A DNA stretch of 64,000 nucleotides from PCRC01 sp040384665 (GTDB lineage: Bacteria; Pseudomonadota; Gammaproteobacteria; Burkholderiales; Burkholderiaceae_C): positions 1 to 64,000 of the forward strand of contig JAZKIY010000011.1 of NCBI GenBank assembly GCA_040384665.1, given 5' to 3'. Of this stretch, positions 53,375 through 62,156 are shown one piece after another. The notes beneath the pieces were generated by a model, which made no database searches, was not told the origin of the DNA, and worked only from the letters and a program-made list of their open reading frames with translations. Both the position numbers and the translations under genes were made by a program. The stretch's first letter is position 1. Each line of letters begins with the position of its first letter.

Positions 53375-54597
53375 GGCAAGAGTCCCAGGGCTTGGTTGAG
53401 GCGGGCAGTGGCGCGTTGCACTTCGCTGCGGGCGCGTGCCAGCGCGAGTTCGGCGTCGAAGCGGTCGTTGTCGGCGCGCAGCCGGGTGGGCAGGTCGCTC
53501 TCGGCGAGCTGGTAGGCCTTGACAAACAGGGCCTGCGCCTCGGTGCTCAGCGCAACGCGTTCTGCGGCCAGTGCCTGCGCCTGTTGCGCCGCGGCGAGGC
53601 TGCCGCGCGCGCCGGCAATGTCGTTTTGCAGCTGGCGCTGCGTCGCATCCAGCTCGGCCTGCGCGGCATCCAGCTCGGCGCGGGCGGCGGCCAACCGGGA
53701 TGCGTTGCGGCTGTCGCCACCGAACGGGATGCGCAGCGACAGCCGCAGCGCGTTCTGGGCCGGGTCGCCGAACACCGCGCGTTCGCGGCTGACGCCGATG
53801 CCCAACTCCAGCGGGTCGCTTCGGTCGGCGTCGGCCAGGGCCAGCCGGGATTGCGCGGCCTGCACGTCGGCCAGCCGCGCTGCCGCCAGCGGATGTTCTG
53901 GCGATGCGGTTCCTGGTGTCTCGCTGGCGTGGGGTAACTGTGCCAGACCGGTGAGCGTGCGCCACTGGCCGAGAAGCTGGGCCAGGGCGTTGTCGGCCTG
54001 CGTTTGCTGTACGGCGGCCTGGCGTTCCAGCGCCTGCGTCTGCAGCAGATCGACCCGCGCGGTGTCGCCACTGCGGACCCGCCGCTCGACGTCCCTGGAC
54101 AGGGTGCGCGCTTCTTCAAGCCGGCGGGCGGCCAGCGTGCGCTCCAGCGCCGCCTGCTCGCCGCTGGCCACCAGTTCGCGCAACTCCGATGCCAGCTTGA
54201 GCCGTGCTGTCTGTTGCTGCGCATCGAAGGCCGCGCGTTCTGCACCCACCCGCGTGGCGCTGGCACTGCGAACACCAGGGCGCCACAACGGCAGTCCCAG
54301 TTCGGCCTCGTGTTCGCGCAGTCCCTGGTTGTGGGTGGGCCGGTCGCTGCGTTGCGACAGGGTCAGGCTCGGTGGACTGGCCAGCCAGGATTCGCTGGCG
54401 CGCTTGCGGGCGTCGAACTCGACTTGGCGGTTGGCCAGCGCGCGCGCGGCGGGGCTCAGCGCCCAGGCGGCATCGAGTGCCTGCGCCAGCGTGGGCGGTG
54501 GGGCGGTTTCCTGCGCGCCAGCAACGGCGGCAGTACAGGCCAGCAACAGGGCGCAACAGGCGCGCCAGTGCGGCAAAAGTCGGTGAGGGGCAAACAA
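53371..54597 (-). CDS. Outer-membrane efflux channel (CzcC-like)
   Basis: 408 aa, TolC-family outer-membrane factor with signal peptide (1-28) and long helices containing Arg/Ala/Gln-rich heptads; the last residues ALGLLP end without a typical extra domain. It is the first gene of the channel-chaperone-adaptor-permease-small-protein unit running down to 48123, so it is the exit duct of the heavy-metal pump. An 83-bp gap separates it from the small His/Cys protein upstream. Confidence 0.9.
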   Translation of the reverse strand: MFAPHRLLPHWRACCALLLACTAAVAGAQETAPPPTLAQALDAAWALSPAARALANRQVEFDARKRASESWLASPPSLTLSQRSDRPTHNQGLREHEAELGLPLWRPGVRSASATRVGAERAAFDAQQQTARLKLASELRELVASGEQAALERTLAARRLEEARTLSRDVERRVRSGDTARVDLLQTQALERQAAVQQTQADNALAQLLGQWRTLTGLAQLPHASETPGTASPEHPLAAARLADVQAAQSRLALADADRSDPLELGIGVSRERAVFGDPAQNALRLSLRIPFGGDSRNASRLAAARAELDAAQAELDATQRQLQNDIAGARGSLAAAQQAQALAAERVALSTEAQALFVKAYQLAESDLPTRLRADNDRFDAELALARARSEVQRATARLNQALGLLP

Positions 54598-54680
54598 GGT
54601 GTTCTCCGAAGCATGGAATGACTTCGGTGAACCTTCGAACGCGGGAGGTCAGGCTCCCGGGGGCAGCGGAAAGGGCGCGA

Positions 54681-55043
54681 TCAAAGGCTCACCACGGCGG
54701 GCGTGGTGGGCCATTTGGGGCGTTCTATGCGGGAAAGTGCGGGGCTGCGGACGCACACGCCGGTGGTCCGAATCCGCTCGGCGGTGGCCGGCGGGTTGAA
54801 AGCCATGGCCTCCATGTTGCCCAGTCCCAGTACCGTGAGGTGGTGGCTGTGGTTATCGTGGCAATGGTCGCCATCGCCAGCGTGGCTGAGTTCGCAGGTG
54901 GGCGCGATTTCCAGCGTGGTTTGCACCTCGGCCGCGTGGCCATGGGCCACCATGTGGCCGGTGTCGGCCGTCGCATGCGCCGTGGTCCAACCCCATTGCA
55001 GGGGCTGGAAAACCAGCAGGAGGACGAGAAGCAGGCGGCGCAT
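54681..55043 (-). CDS. Small Cys/His-rich secreted protein near the metal pump
   Basis: 120 aa. The N-terminus MRRLLLVLLLVFQPLQW is a signal peptide or anchor; the mature part has His residues and a CELSH...DGDHCHDNHSHH cluster (about residues 53-68) likely to bind metal. Its start resembles that of the protein at 62157-62543 (MRHLLLALLVALLPLRGW), suggesting related DUF2946-like or CzcI-like proteins. It lies between the cueR gene and the CzcC-like gene in the same direction. Function unproven. Confidence 0.7.
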   Translation of the reverse strand: MRRLLLVLLLVFQPLQWGWTTAHATADTGHMVAHGHAAEVQTTLEIAPTCELSHAGDGDHCHDNHSHHLTVLGLGNMEAMAFNPPATAERIRTTGVCVRSPALSRIERPKWPTTPAVVSL

Positions 55044-55059
55044 GGTGCCAATCGTAACG

Positions 55060-55566
55060 TCATCCGGACCGGCGTTTTGCCCGAAGGCCTTTGAACGGCT
55101 GAGGCTTTTGCCCCGCCTGGCTGCTGGCTGCGGCCTTGTTGGCCGGGGCAAGGTCCAGGTCATCGAGGATGGGGCAGTCGGGTCGGCCATCGCCCCGGCA
55201 GCACGCCACCAGGTGCTGCAGGGTGTCGCGCATGGCCTGCAGTTCAAGCAGGCGGCGGTCCATGTCGGCCACATGGCTCTGGGCAATCTTCCGCACATCG
55301 GCGCTGGCGCGGCTTTGGTCGTGCCACAGCGCCAGCAAGCGGGAAATCTCGGCCATGCCAAAGCCCAGATCGCGTGCCCGGCGGATGAAGCGCAGGGCGT
55401 GAACTTCGCGCGCGGTGTAGAGCCGGTAGCCGGCTTCGGTGCGGGCCACCGGGGGCAGCAGGCCCAGCGTCTCGTAGTGGCGCACCATCTTGGCCGACAC
55501 ACCGGCCTGTGCAGCGGCCTGGCCGATGGTGAGCGGGGTGGTGTTGTCCATCGCGGGCGTTGTCAT
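55060..55566 (-). CDS. cueR: CueR-type MerR family copper regulator
   Basis: 168 aa. N-terminal MerR winged helix (TIGQAAAQAGVSAKMVRHYETLGLL) and dimer helix, then a metal loop with two Cys separated by seven residues (the second Cys of CCRGDGRPDC and the last), the Cu(I) pattern of CueR. The C-terminal extension beyond the loop is longer than in E. coli. Unusually it lies downstream of copA with an ATGA overlap, so copper-induced copA transcription also makes more regulator. Its operators lie upstream of copA and copZ. Confidence 0.9.
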   Translation of the reverse strand: MTTPAMDNTTPLTIGQAAAQAGVSAKMVRHYETLGLLPPVARTEAGYRLYTAREVHALRFIRRARDLGFGMAEISRLLALWHDQSRASADVRKIAQSHVADMDRRLLELQAMRDTLQHLVACCRGDGRPDCPILDDLDLAPANKAAASSQAGQKPQPFKGLRAKRRSG

Positions 55567-57761
55567 GTCATCATGCCTTTCCAGCGGCGCAGCAGCAGCG
55601 CGTTGGACAGCACGCTCACACTGCTGAGCGCCATGGCCGCACCCGCCAGCACCGGGTTGAGCAGCCCGAACGCTGCCAGCGGAATGCCGACCAGGTTGTA
55701 CACAAAGGCCCAGAACAGGTTTTGCTGGATCTTGGCGTAGGTCCGTCGCGAGACATCGAGCGCATCGGCCACCAGTGCCGGGTCGCCACGCATCAGCGTG
55801 ACGCCAGCCGCCTGCATGGCCACGTCGGTGCCGGTCGACATGGCAATGCCCACATCGGCCGCTGCCAGCGCCGGCGCGTCGTTGATGCCGTCGCCCACCA
55901 TGGCCACCGGCCCGTGCGCCGCGCGCAATTCGGCCACGATGGCGGCCTTGTGTTCCGGCAGCACCTGGGAACGCACGCTGTCCAGTCCCAGCAGGCTGCC
56001 GACCGCATTGCCGCTGCCGGCGTTGTCGCCCGTCACCAGCACGGTCTGGATCCCCAGCGCACGCAGCCGCTGCACCGCCGCGCGGGCGCTTGGCTTGACT
56101 TCGTCACCAAACGCCAGCAGGCCGCGCAGTTGCGGGCTGTCGGTCACATCGGCCAGCCAGGAGACGGTGCGGCCTTGCTGCGCCAGTGCATTGCCCCTGG
56201 CCTGCAAGGGACCGAGGGCCACGCCCAGTTCCTGCATGTAGCGCTCGCTGCCCAACCGCAACGCGCGGCCGCCTGCGGTGGCGGCCATACCGCGCCCCGC
56301 CACGGCGTGCACGTCGGTTGCGTGGACCGGGCTGCTGCCGGCCTGCGCAGCGTCCAGCACCGCGCGGGCCAGCGGGTGTTCGCTGCCGGCCTGGATGGCG
56401 GCGCTGTCGGCCAGCAGGCGGGCGGCGTCACCGTCCACCGCCTCGCAGGCGACCAGTGTGGGATGGCCGGCGGTGAGCGTGCCGGTCTTGTCGAACGCCA
56501 CCACCCGGATGCGGTGTGCCACTTCCAGCGCTTCCGGGTCTTTGATCAGGATGCCGTGCCGCGCCGCCACACCGGTGCCAACCATGATGGCCGCTGGCGT
56601 GGCCAGCCCCAGCGCACACGGGCAGGCAATCACCAGCACCGCCACCGCGTTGAGCAGGGCCTGCTCCCAGTTGCCGCTGGCCAGGCCCCAGCCCAGCAGC
56701 GTGACGGCGGCCAGGCCCACCACCACCGGCACAAACACCGCGCTGACCTGGTCCACCAGCCGCTGCACCGGCGCCTTGTGGGCCTGGGCCGACTCCACCA
56801 GCCGCACCATGCGCGCCAGCGTGGATTCGGCGCCCACTGCGGTGGTGTGCACCAGCAGCAGGCCCTCGGCGTTGACCGCACCTGCGGTCACGTGGTCGCC
56901 CACGTGTTTGGCCACCGGCAGGCTCTCGCCGGTGATCAGCGATTCGTCCACCGTGCTGCTGCCTTCGTGCACCCGCCCGTCCACCGCCAGCCGTTCGCCG
57001 GGTTTCACCACCACCAGGTCGCCCACGTGGACGCTGGCGATGGGCACGGTCTGGTCTTGCCCGTCGCGGCGCACACAGGCCACTTCGGGCCGCAGCGCGT
57101 TGAGCGCACGGATGGCTTCGGTGGTCTGGCGCTTGGCCCGCTGTTCGAGCCATTTGCCCAGCAGCACCAGCGTGATGACGACCGCCGAGGCTTCAAAGTA
57201 CAGGTGGTGGCCACTGTCCAGCCCATGCCGCAGCAGCAGGTACACGCTGAGGCCGTAGGCCGCGCTGGTGCCCAGTGCCACCAGCAGGTCCATGTTGCCG
57301 GCACCGGCCCGCAACGCGGCCCAGGCCGCGCGGTAAAAACGCGCGCCCAGCCAGAACTGCACCGGCGTGGCCAGCGCCCATTGCCAGGCTGCCGGCAGCA
57401 TCCAGTCGGCGCCAAACAGCAGGCCAAGCATGGGCAATGTGAGTGGCAGCGACAGGGCGGCTGCCCAGACCACCGGCCAGGGCGTGGCCGGCTTGGCCGA
57501 CCCCGGTGCGGGCGCCTCGGGCGCCATGGGGGTGGCGCCGTAACCGGCTTTCACCACGGCGGCGGTGAGTGGCCCGGTCTGGCCGGCCTCGGGCGTGCCC
57601 GGTGACCAGACCACATGGGCGGTTTCGGTGGCCAGGTTGATCTCGGCCGAGGCGACGCCGGGCACCCGTTTCAAGGCCTTTTCGACCCGGGTTGCGCAGG
57701 AGGCGCAGGTCATGCCGGTGATGGTGAGCGAAACCGCTTGGGGCAAGGGAATGGATGTCAT
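55563..57761 (-). CDS. copA: Cu(I)-exporting P1B-type ATPase
   Basis: 732 aa. An N-terminal metal-binding domain with GMTCASC, eight membrane helices, the CPC motif (VIACPCALGLATP), phosphorylation motif DKTGTLTAG, and in the last helices YN and MALSS, all marks of Cu(I) export class P1B-1. It pumps cytosolic copper to the periplasm. The start at 57761 is chosen because the longer start (57788) lies within the CueR operator. The predicted transcription start for the -10 lies at about 57762, so the mRNA may be leaderless. Overlaps cueR. Confidence 0.95.
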   Translation of the reverse strand: MTSIPLPQAVSLTITGMTCASCATRVEKALKRVPGVASAEINLATETAHVVWSPGTPEAGQTGPLTAAVVKAGYGATPMAPEAPAPGSAKPATPWPVVWAAALSLPLTLPMLGLLFGADWMLPAAWQWALATPVQFWLGARFYRAAWAALRAGAGNMDLLVALGTSAAYGLSVYLLLRHGLDSGHHLYFEASAVVITLVLLGKWLEQRAKRQTTEAIRALNALRPEVACVRRDGQDQTVPIASVHVGDLVVVKPGERLAVDGRVHEGSSTVDESLITGESLPVAKHVGDHVTAGAVNAEGLLLVHTTAVGAESTLARMVRLVESAQAHKAPVQRLVDQVSAVFVPVVVGLAAVTLLGWGLASGNWEQALLNAVAVLVIACPCALGLATPAAIMVGTGVAARHGILIKDPEALEVAHRIRVVAFDKTGTLTAGHPTLVACEAVDGDAARLLADSAAIQAGSEHPLARAVLDAAQAGSSPVHATDVHAVAGRGMAATAGGRALRLGSERYMQELGVALGPLQARGNALAQQGRTVSWLADVTDSPQLRGLLAFGDEVKPSARAAVQRLRALGIQTVLVTGDNAGSGNAVGSLLGLDSVRSQVLPEHKAAIVAELRAAHGPVAMVGDGINDAPALAAADVGIAMSTGTDVAMQAAGVTLMRGDPALVADALDVSRRTYAKIQQNLFWAFVYNLVGIPLAAFGLLNPVLAGAAMALSSVSVLSNALLLRRWKGMMT

Positions 57762-57775
57762 GGCGGTGAGTGTGA

Positions 57776-57799
57776 ACCTTGCCATCATGGCAAGGTAAA
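57776..57799 (-). promoter_or_regulatory. CueR operator/promoter for copA
   Basis: ACCTTGCCATCATGGCAAGG (57776-57795) is a palindrome of the CueR/MerR type, with TTTACC (57799-57794 on the minus strand) as -35 and a weak CACACT as -10 after a 19-bp spacer. The 19-bp spacing is the hallmark of MerR-family promoters that need DNA untwisting. Confidence 0.82.
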
Positions 57800-57850
57800 G
57801 CGCCGCACCACATGACCCTGATCAAGTCAGGGCGATACGCGCCTGGGGCC

Positions 57851-57881
57851 TTGACCTTGCCCTCGTGGCAAGGTTTAGAGT
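57851..57881 (+). promoter_or_regulatory. CueR operator/promoter for copZ
   Basis: The palindrome CCTTGCCCTCGTGGCAAGG (57855-57873) is nearly the same as that of copA. TTGACC (57851-57856) and TAGAGT (57876-57881) are separated by 19 bp. It faces the + strand towards copZ at 57913. Confidence 0.88.
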
Positions 57882-57912
57882 GGTGTGGTCTTTCACTCTT
57901 TGCGGAACACCC

Positions 57913-58104
57913 ATGCTTGAATTCAAACTGCCCGACATGAGCTGCGGCCACTGTGTGGGCGCCGTGACGCAGGCGCTGAAGCAGGTCGACCCCGAGGCCG
58001 AGGTGGTGGTGGACCTGCCGCAGCGCACGGTGCGCGTGGCCAGCGCCACGCCCGCCACCACGTTGGCCGACGCACTGGCCGAAGCCGGTTACCCACCGGC
58101 CTGA
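57913..58104 (+). CDS. copZ: Copper chaperone CopZ (HMA protein)
   Basis: 63 aa, one heavy-metal-associated domain with the Cu(I) loop MSCGHC. It carries copper to CopA or the regulator in the cytoplasm. It stands divergent to copA behind its own CueR-type promoter with 19-bp spacing. The ATG at 57913 is chosen over the longer in-frame ATG at 57865, which lies inside the operator. Confidence 0.93.
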   Translation: MLEFKLPDMSCGHCVGAVTQALKQVDPEAEVVVDLPQRTVRVASATPATTLADALAEAGYPPA

Positions 58105-58122
58105 ACCACGCCACCGTGCGTG

Positions 58123-58416
58123 TCAGGGCGTGGCGGGCTGGATGTCGCTGGCCATGTAGGCGCCGCCGTTCGATTTTCCGGCGCTGAATTGAACCGTGTC
58201 GCCGGGTTTGACCCGGTCCAGTGCGGCCACGTCCTGCACCTGGAACACCATGGTCATCGGTGGCATGCCGAGGCTTTTGATCTCGCCGTGGCGGATGGTG
58301 ATTTTCTTTGCTTCCTTGTCGATCTTGCGGACCACGCCGTCGGTGCGTTCTGGCGTCTGGGCCCATGCGGTACTGGCGAGAAGGGCAAGTGCCAACGTGA
58401 GGGTGAAGTTTTTCAT
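58123..58416 (-). CDS. CusF-like periplasmic copper-binding protein
   Basis: 97 aa. Signal peptide to about residue 19, then the CusF OB-fold: IRHGEIKSLGMPPMTMVFQ. Compared with E. coli CusF, the ligands His, Met and Met are kept (H43, M54, M56), but the copper-capping Trp is replaced by Met51. Such proteins carry Cu(I) or Ag(I) to efflux pumps. It lies 12 bp after the cupredoxin gene in the same transcript. I start at 58416 (MKNF), which gives a proper signal peptide; 58428 is possible. Confidence 0.88.
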   Translation of the reverse strand: MKNFTLTLALALLASTAWAQTPERTDGVVRKIDKEAKKITIRHGEIKSLGMPPMTMVFQVQDVAALDRVKPGDTVQFSAGKSNGGAYMASDIQPATP

Positions 58417-58428
58417 GGCATCACCCAT

Positions 58429-58917
58429 TCATGAGCGGGGTTGAACAACAATTTTTCCGACCATGCCGGCCTGGTAATGCCCGGCGATCAGGCAGGCAAA
58501 TTCAAAACTGCCGGTGCGGTTGAAGGTCCAGACGATCTCGCCGCTTTTGCCCGACGGCACATGGGCCATGTAGGGCTCGTCGTGTTCCATGCTGGGAAAT
58601 TTCAGCATCAGCGCGGCGTGTTCGTCGAGCTCTTTCCGGGTGCCGATCACCATCTCGTGGCGCAGTTTTCCTTCGTTTTTGAGAACGAAGCGGATGGTCT
58701 CGCCCTGCTTCGCCGTGATGCGGTCGGGCGTGAAGCGCATTTCTCTCATGCCGATCGTGATGGTGCGGCTGACGGCTTTGGCGTCACCGGCAATGCCCCA
58801 TTCTTTTTGTTCCTTGACCACCGCAGTGGCGGGCGTTTTGCCGTGGGGTTTGTCGCTGTGGGCGAATGCGGGTGCGCAGACAACGCCCAGCGCCATGGCG
58901 AGTGACAGTGTTTTCAT
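58429..58917 (-). CDS. Periplasmic cupredoxin
   Basis: 162 aa with signal peptide (1-19) and a plastocyanin/azurin-like fold. Type 1 copper ligands can be placed as H87, C142, H147 and M152 (FACLIAGHYQAGM), giving an electron-transfer copper centre. It lies between the multicopper oxidase (24 bp upstream) and the CusF-like gene. It may accept electrons from, or hand copper to, the oxidase. Confidence 0.9.
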   Translation of the reverse strand: MKTLSLAMALGVVCAPAFAHSDKPHGKTPATAVVKEQKEWGIAGDAKAVSRTITIGMREMRFTPDRITAKQGETIRFVLKNEGKLRHEMVIGTRKELDEHAALMLKFPSMEHDEPYMAHVPSGKSGEIVWTFNRTGSFEFACLIAGHYQAGMVGKIVVQPRS

Positions 58918-58941
58918 GGTGTTCCTTCTGTGGCGGGGTGG

Positions 58942-60342
58942 TCAATGGCCGGCATGGCCGGTGGGCTTGCGGGCATCCACTTCGATGTTGGGCAGCTTCT
59001 TCGTCAGTGGCATGGACGACCCGCCTTCGGCCTTGAAACGCGCCGGGTTCGGCAGCTCGCCCGTCCATTCAAAGGCCTGGGTACCGGGCGGCTGCTTGTA
59101 CCAACCAGGGTCGGAATAGTCGCCCGGTTTCTGGTCACGGCGCACCTTGACCATGCTGAACATGCCGCCCATTTCCACCGGGCCATAAGGGCCGGCGCCG
59201 GTCATCATGGGCGCGGTGTTGTCGGGCAGCGGCATTTCCATCTCACCCATGTCGGCCATGCCACGCTCGCCCATGACCATGTAGTCGGGCACCAGCTTCT
59301 GGATCTTTTTCACCAGGCCGCGGTGGTCCACGCCGATCATGGTGGGGAAGTTGTGGCCCATTGCGCCCATGGTGTGGTGGCTCTTGTGGCAGTGGAAAGC
59401 CCAGTCGCCTTCTTCGTCGGCCAGGAACTCGATCTGCCGCATCTGGCCGACCGCGATGTCGGTGGTGACTTCGGGCCAGCGCGCAGGCCGCGGCACCGGG
59501 CCACCGTCGGTGCCCGTCACCTGGAACTCGTGGCCGTGCAGGTGGATGGGGTGGTTGGTCATGGTCAGGTTGCCGACGCGGATGCGCACCTTGTCGTTTT
59601 TGCGCACGTTGAGCGTGTCGATGCCGGGAAAGACCCGGCTGTTCCAGCTCCAGATGTTGAAGTCCAGCATGGTCATGATCTTGGGCGTTTGGGTGCCGGG
59701 GTCCACATCGAACGCGTTCAGCAAAAAGCAGAAGTCGCGGTCCACCGTGTCGATCTGCGGGTGGGTGCCCTTGGGGTGGGTCACCCACATGCCCATCATG
59801 CCCATCGCCATCTGGATGGCCTCGTCGGCATGCGGGTGGTACATGAAGGTGCCGGGTCGGCGCGCGACAAACTCGTAGACAAAGGTTTTGCCCACCGGGA
59901 TCTGCCGCTGCGTGACGCCGCCCACACCGTCCATGCCGTTGGGCAGGCGCTGGCCGTGCCAGTGGATGGTGGTGTGCTCGGGCAGCTTGTTGGTGACGAA
60001 GATGCGCACGCGGTCGCCTTCCACCACCTCGATGGTCGGGCCGGGGCTTTGCCCGTTGTAGCCCCACATGTTGACCTTGAAGCCGGGCGCCATCTCGCGC
60101 ACCACCGGTTCGGCCACCAGGTGGAACTCCTTGATGCCCTGGTTCATGCGCCAGGGCAGGGTCCAGCCGTTGAGGGTGACCACCGGGTTGTAGGGTCGGC
60201 CGGTGGCGGGCACCAGCGGGGCGGCGGTGGCGGTGTTGTCCATCAGCACCGGCTCGGGCAGGGCGGCCATGGCCACCTTGCTCACAGACGCCACCGCGGC
60301 GGCAGCGCCAGCGGCACCGGCCACAAAATTTCTGCGGTTCAT
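58942..60342 (-). CDS. Tat-exported multicopper oxidase (CopA/CumA-like)
   Basis: 466 aa. An N-terminal twin-arginine signal (NRRNFVAG then a long hydrophobic part) exports the folded enzyme. Copper sites are TIHWHGQ, YHPHADEA, HPIHLHGHEF and HCHKSHHTMGAMGH, the set needed for type 1, 2 and 3 copper. The Met/Gly-rich stretch before the last site (GERGMADMGEMEMP) could bind Cu(I), as in CueO-type enzymes. It oxidises Cu(I) to the less toxic Cu(II) in the periplasm. The upstream neighbour is a CusC-like channel ending 1 bp before. Confidence 0.93.
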   Translation of the reverse strand: MNRRNFVAGAAGAAAAVASVSKVAMAALPEPVLMDNTATAAPLVPATGRPYNPVVTLNGWTLPWRMNQGIKEFHLVAEPVVREMAPGFKVNMWGYNGQSPGPTIEVVEGDRVRIFVTNKLPEHTTIHWHGQRLPNGMDGVGGVTQRQIPVGKTFVYEFVARRPGTFMYHPHADEAIQMAMGMMGMWVTHPKGTHPQIDTVDRDFCFLLNAFDVDPGTQTPKIMTMLDFNIWSWNSRVFPGIDTLNVRKNDKVRIRVGNLTMTNHPIHLHGHEFQVTGTDGGPVPRPARWPEVTTDIAVGQMRQIEFLADEEGDWAFHCHKSHHTMGAMGHNFPTMIGVDHRGLVKKIQKLVPDYMVMGERGMADMGEMEMPLPDNTAPMMTGAGPYGPVEMGGMFSMVKVRRDQKPGDYSDPGWYKQPPGTQAFEWTGELPNPARFKAEGGSSMPLTKKLPNIEVDARKPTGHAGH

Positions 60343-60343
60343 G

Positions 60344-61756
60344 TCAATGTCCTTTGGCTTCGGTTGCGCCGGAATTGGGTGTGCGTTGCAGGGCTTGCAG
60401 GCTGCCCGGCGAGGTGGCGGTCAGCGCGGTTTGAAGGTCGGTGTCGGCCAACCAGAAGTCGCGCTGGGCCTCGATGGCGGCGTTGACCGCCAGCACGCTT
60501 TTGGCGGTTTCGCCCAGCAGGTCCCAGACGCTGGCGAACATGCCGTTGTAGCGCAGCACCGTCTCGTCGCTGATGAACTTGCGCAACGGCACCACCTCGT
60601 CGCGGTAGGCCACGGCCAGGTCGTACGCGGTGCGGTAGCCAAAGTAGGCCTCGCGGGCCTCGCTGCGGGCATGCCCGGCCACCTCGTTCACCCGCGCCAC
60701 CGATTGCAGGTAGATCGCCTCGGCCCTGGCGTTGCGGGCGCTGCCCCAGTCGAAGGTCGGCAGCACCAGTTCCAGCTCGAAGCCGCGCTCGGTGTCGCGG
60801 TCGCCGGTGGCGTTGTTGAACGTGGTGTTGCGTTGGTAGGCAATGGCCAGCGCATTGATGTAGCCGCTGGCCTGGGTGTAGCCCAGCGAACCGGCCACGT
60901 AGCGCGACTCGTCCACCGCGCTTTTCACGTCCAGCCGCTGGGCGATGGCCTGGGCCTCCACGTCGTTGATTTCGCGCGCTGCCTTGGGCAAATCGGGCAG
61001 ACGTTCGGCCAGCGTAAAGTTGGTTTGCGTGCCCCACAGGCCCATCAGGCGGATGAGCCGTTCGCGGTGGACCTTGGCCGCCAGTTCTGCGCGCGCCAGC
61101 TGTGCGGTGGCGTCGGCCAAGGTCATTTGCTCCTGCGCCTGGCGCAGCCGTGACCAGTTGCCCACACGCGCCATGCGGCGGGCCAGTTCGCCACCGGCCT
61201 CGGCGCCTTCTTTCACATCGCGCATGTAGGCCACGGTTTGCTGCGCGGCCACGGCGTTGACCCAGGCCTTGCGGGTGTTGGCGGCCAGCAGAACCACTTC
61301 TTGCGCGGCCTTGAGCTTGGCGAGCTCGGTCTGCTGGCTTTGCCATTCGCTGCGCCAGGGCAGCGTCAGCAGGCCCAGCACGTCAAAGCCCAGCGCGCGT
61401 TCGATGCTGCGGACCTGCCCCTCGCGGAAAGCGCCTACCGCGAGGTGCGGGTTGGGCAAGCGGCCGGCCTGGGCACGGTCGGCGTCGCTGATGGCGAGCT
61501 GCGCGAAGGCGGCTTGCAAACCCGGGTTGTTCAGCAGCGCAATCCGCACGGCCGCGTCGCCGGTGAGGGGTTGTGCCAGCAACGCGTCCACCAGCCTGGC
61601 GCTTTCGGTGCCGGGGGCGGCCGGCGAGGCATCGACCCCACCGGTCTTGCCCTGGGTGAGCTGGGCCACGGCGCTGCGCTGGCCGTCCTGGGAAATGCTG
61701 GCGCAGCCGGCCAGGACCAGCACGGCCAGTGCCATGCATGTTTTTTGGAAAATCAT
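60344..61756 (-). CDS. Outer-membrane efflux lipoprotein (CusC-like)
   Basis: 470 aa TolC-family protein with lipobox LAGC (acylated Cys18). Long coiled helices rich in Ala, Arg and Glu, interrupted by short strands (the RLPNPHLAVGAF and FELELVLPTFDWGSARNARA segments), follow the OEP repeat pattern. In this copper operon it could serve as exit channel for a CusBA-type pump, but no such partner lies next to it; the nearest is the pump at 48535-54597. Confidence 0.9.
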   Translation of the reverse strand: MIFQKTCMALAVLVLAGCASISQDGQRSAVAQLTQGKTGGVDASPAAPGTESARLVDALLAQPLTGDAAVRIALLNNPGLQAAFAQLAISDADRAQAGRLPNPHLAVGAFREGQVRSIERALGFDVLGLLTLPWRSEWQSQQTELAKLKAAQEVVLLAANTRKAWVNAVAAQQTVAYMRDVKEGAEAGGELARRMARVGNWSRLRQAQEQMTLADATAQLARAELAAKVHRERLIRLMGLWGTQTNFTLAERLPDLPKAAREINDVEAQAIAQRLDVKSAVDESRYVAGSLGYTQASGYINALAIAYQRNTTFNNATGDRDTERGFELELVLPTFDWGSARNARAEAIYLQSVARVNEVAGHARSEAREAYFGYRTAYDLAVAYRDEVVPLRKFISDETVLRYNGMFASVWDLLGETAKSVLAVNAAIEAQRDFWLADTDLQTALTATSPGSLQALQRTPNSGATEAKGH

Positions 61757-61763
61757 GGCGAGC

Positions 61764-62078
61764 CTAGTGGTGGTGAACCGGCGCGGCGGTGGGGGTGGCG
61801 CCAGGGTACTTCAAGGCTTCTTGCGCCGACTCCCATTTCAGGATGTCGACAAAGCCATTGCGGAACTCGCCCACATCGGTGTTGGCTTTTTTCCAGCCCA
61901 CGCTGTCTTGCTCGACGCCGGTGGGAGTGTCGGCAAAGACCGAGCGGTAGCGTGCCGGCGGCACAAAGGCGGCCGGGTCGGTGATGTGGGGCGCAGGGTC
62001 GGGCGCGAGGGGGTTGGCGTGCGCTGCCAGCGGTGCAGACAGTGCGCACACCAGGGGCGCAATCAAACGGATGGCCAT
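61764..62078 (-). CDS. Small secreted His-tailed protein
   Basis: 104 aa with signal peptide (1-21, cleavage after AHA) and a C-terminal PVHHH. The middle part has a recurring motif GWKKANTDVGEFRNG..DILKWE seen next to copper oxidase genes. No known domain. It overlaps nothing and lies 7 bp upstream of the CusC-like gene, so it is co-transcribed. Probably periplasmic and metal-linked. Confidence 0.7.
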   Translation of the reverse strand: MAIRLIAPLVCALSAPLAAHANPLAPDPAPHITDPAAFVPPARYRSVFADTPTGVEQDSVGWKKANTDVGEFRNGFVDILKWESAQEALKYPGATPTAAPVHHH

Positions 62079-62156
62079 GGGCGATCTCCTGAAACAGACA
62101 GACTGCCGCGTGCTCCGGCGGATGCCGGAATCGCGGACGGACTTAGGGCCTGGAGA

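Noticed and set aside
55560..57605. 681-codon open frame opposite copA
   Set aside because: Antisense shadow of copA with arginine, histidine and glutamine-rich content and no domain.
57762..57788. Longer copA start at 57788
   Set aside because: The extra codons are the CueR operator itself.
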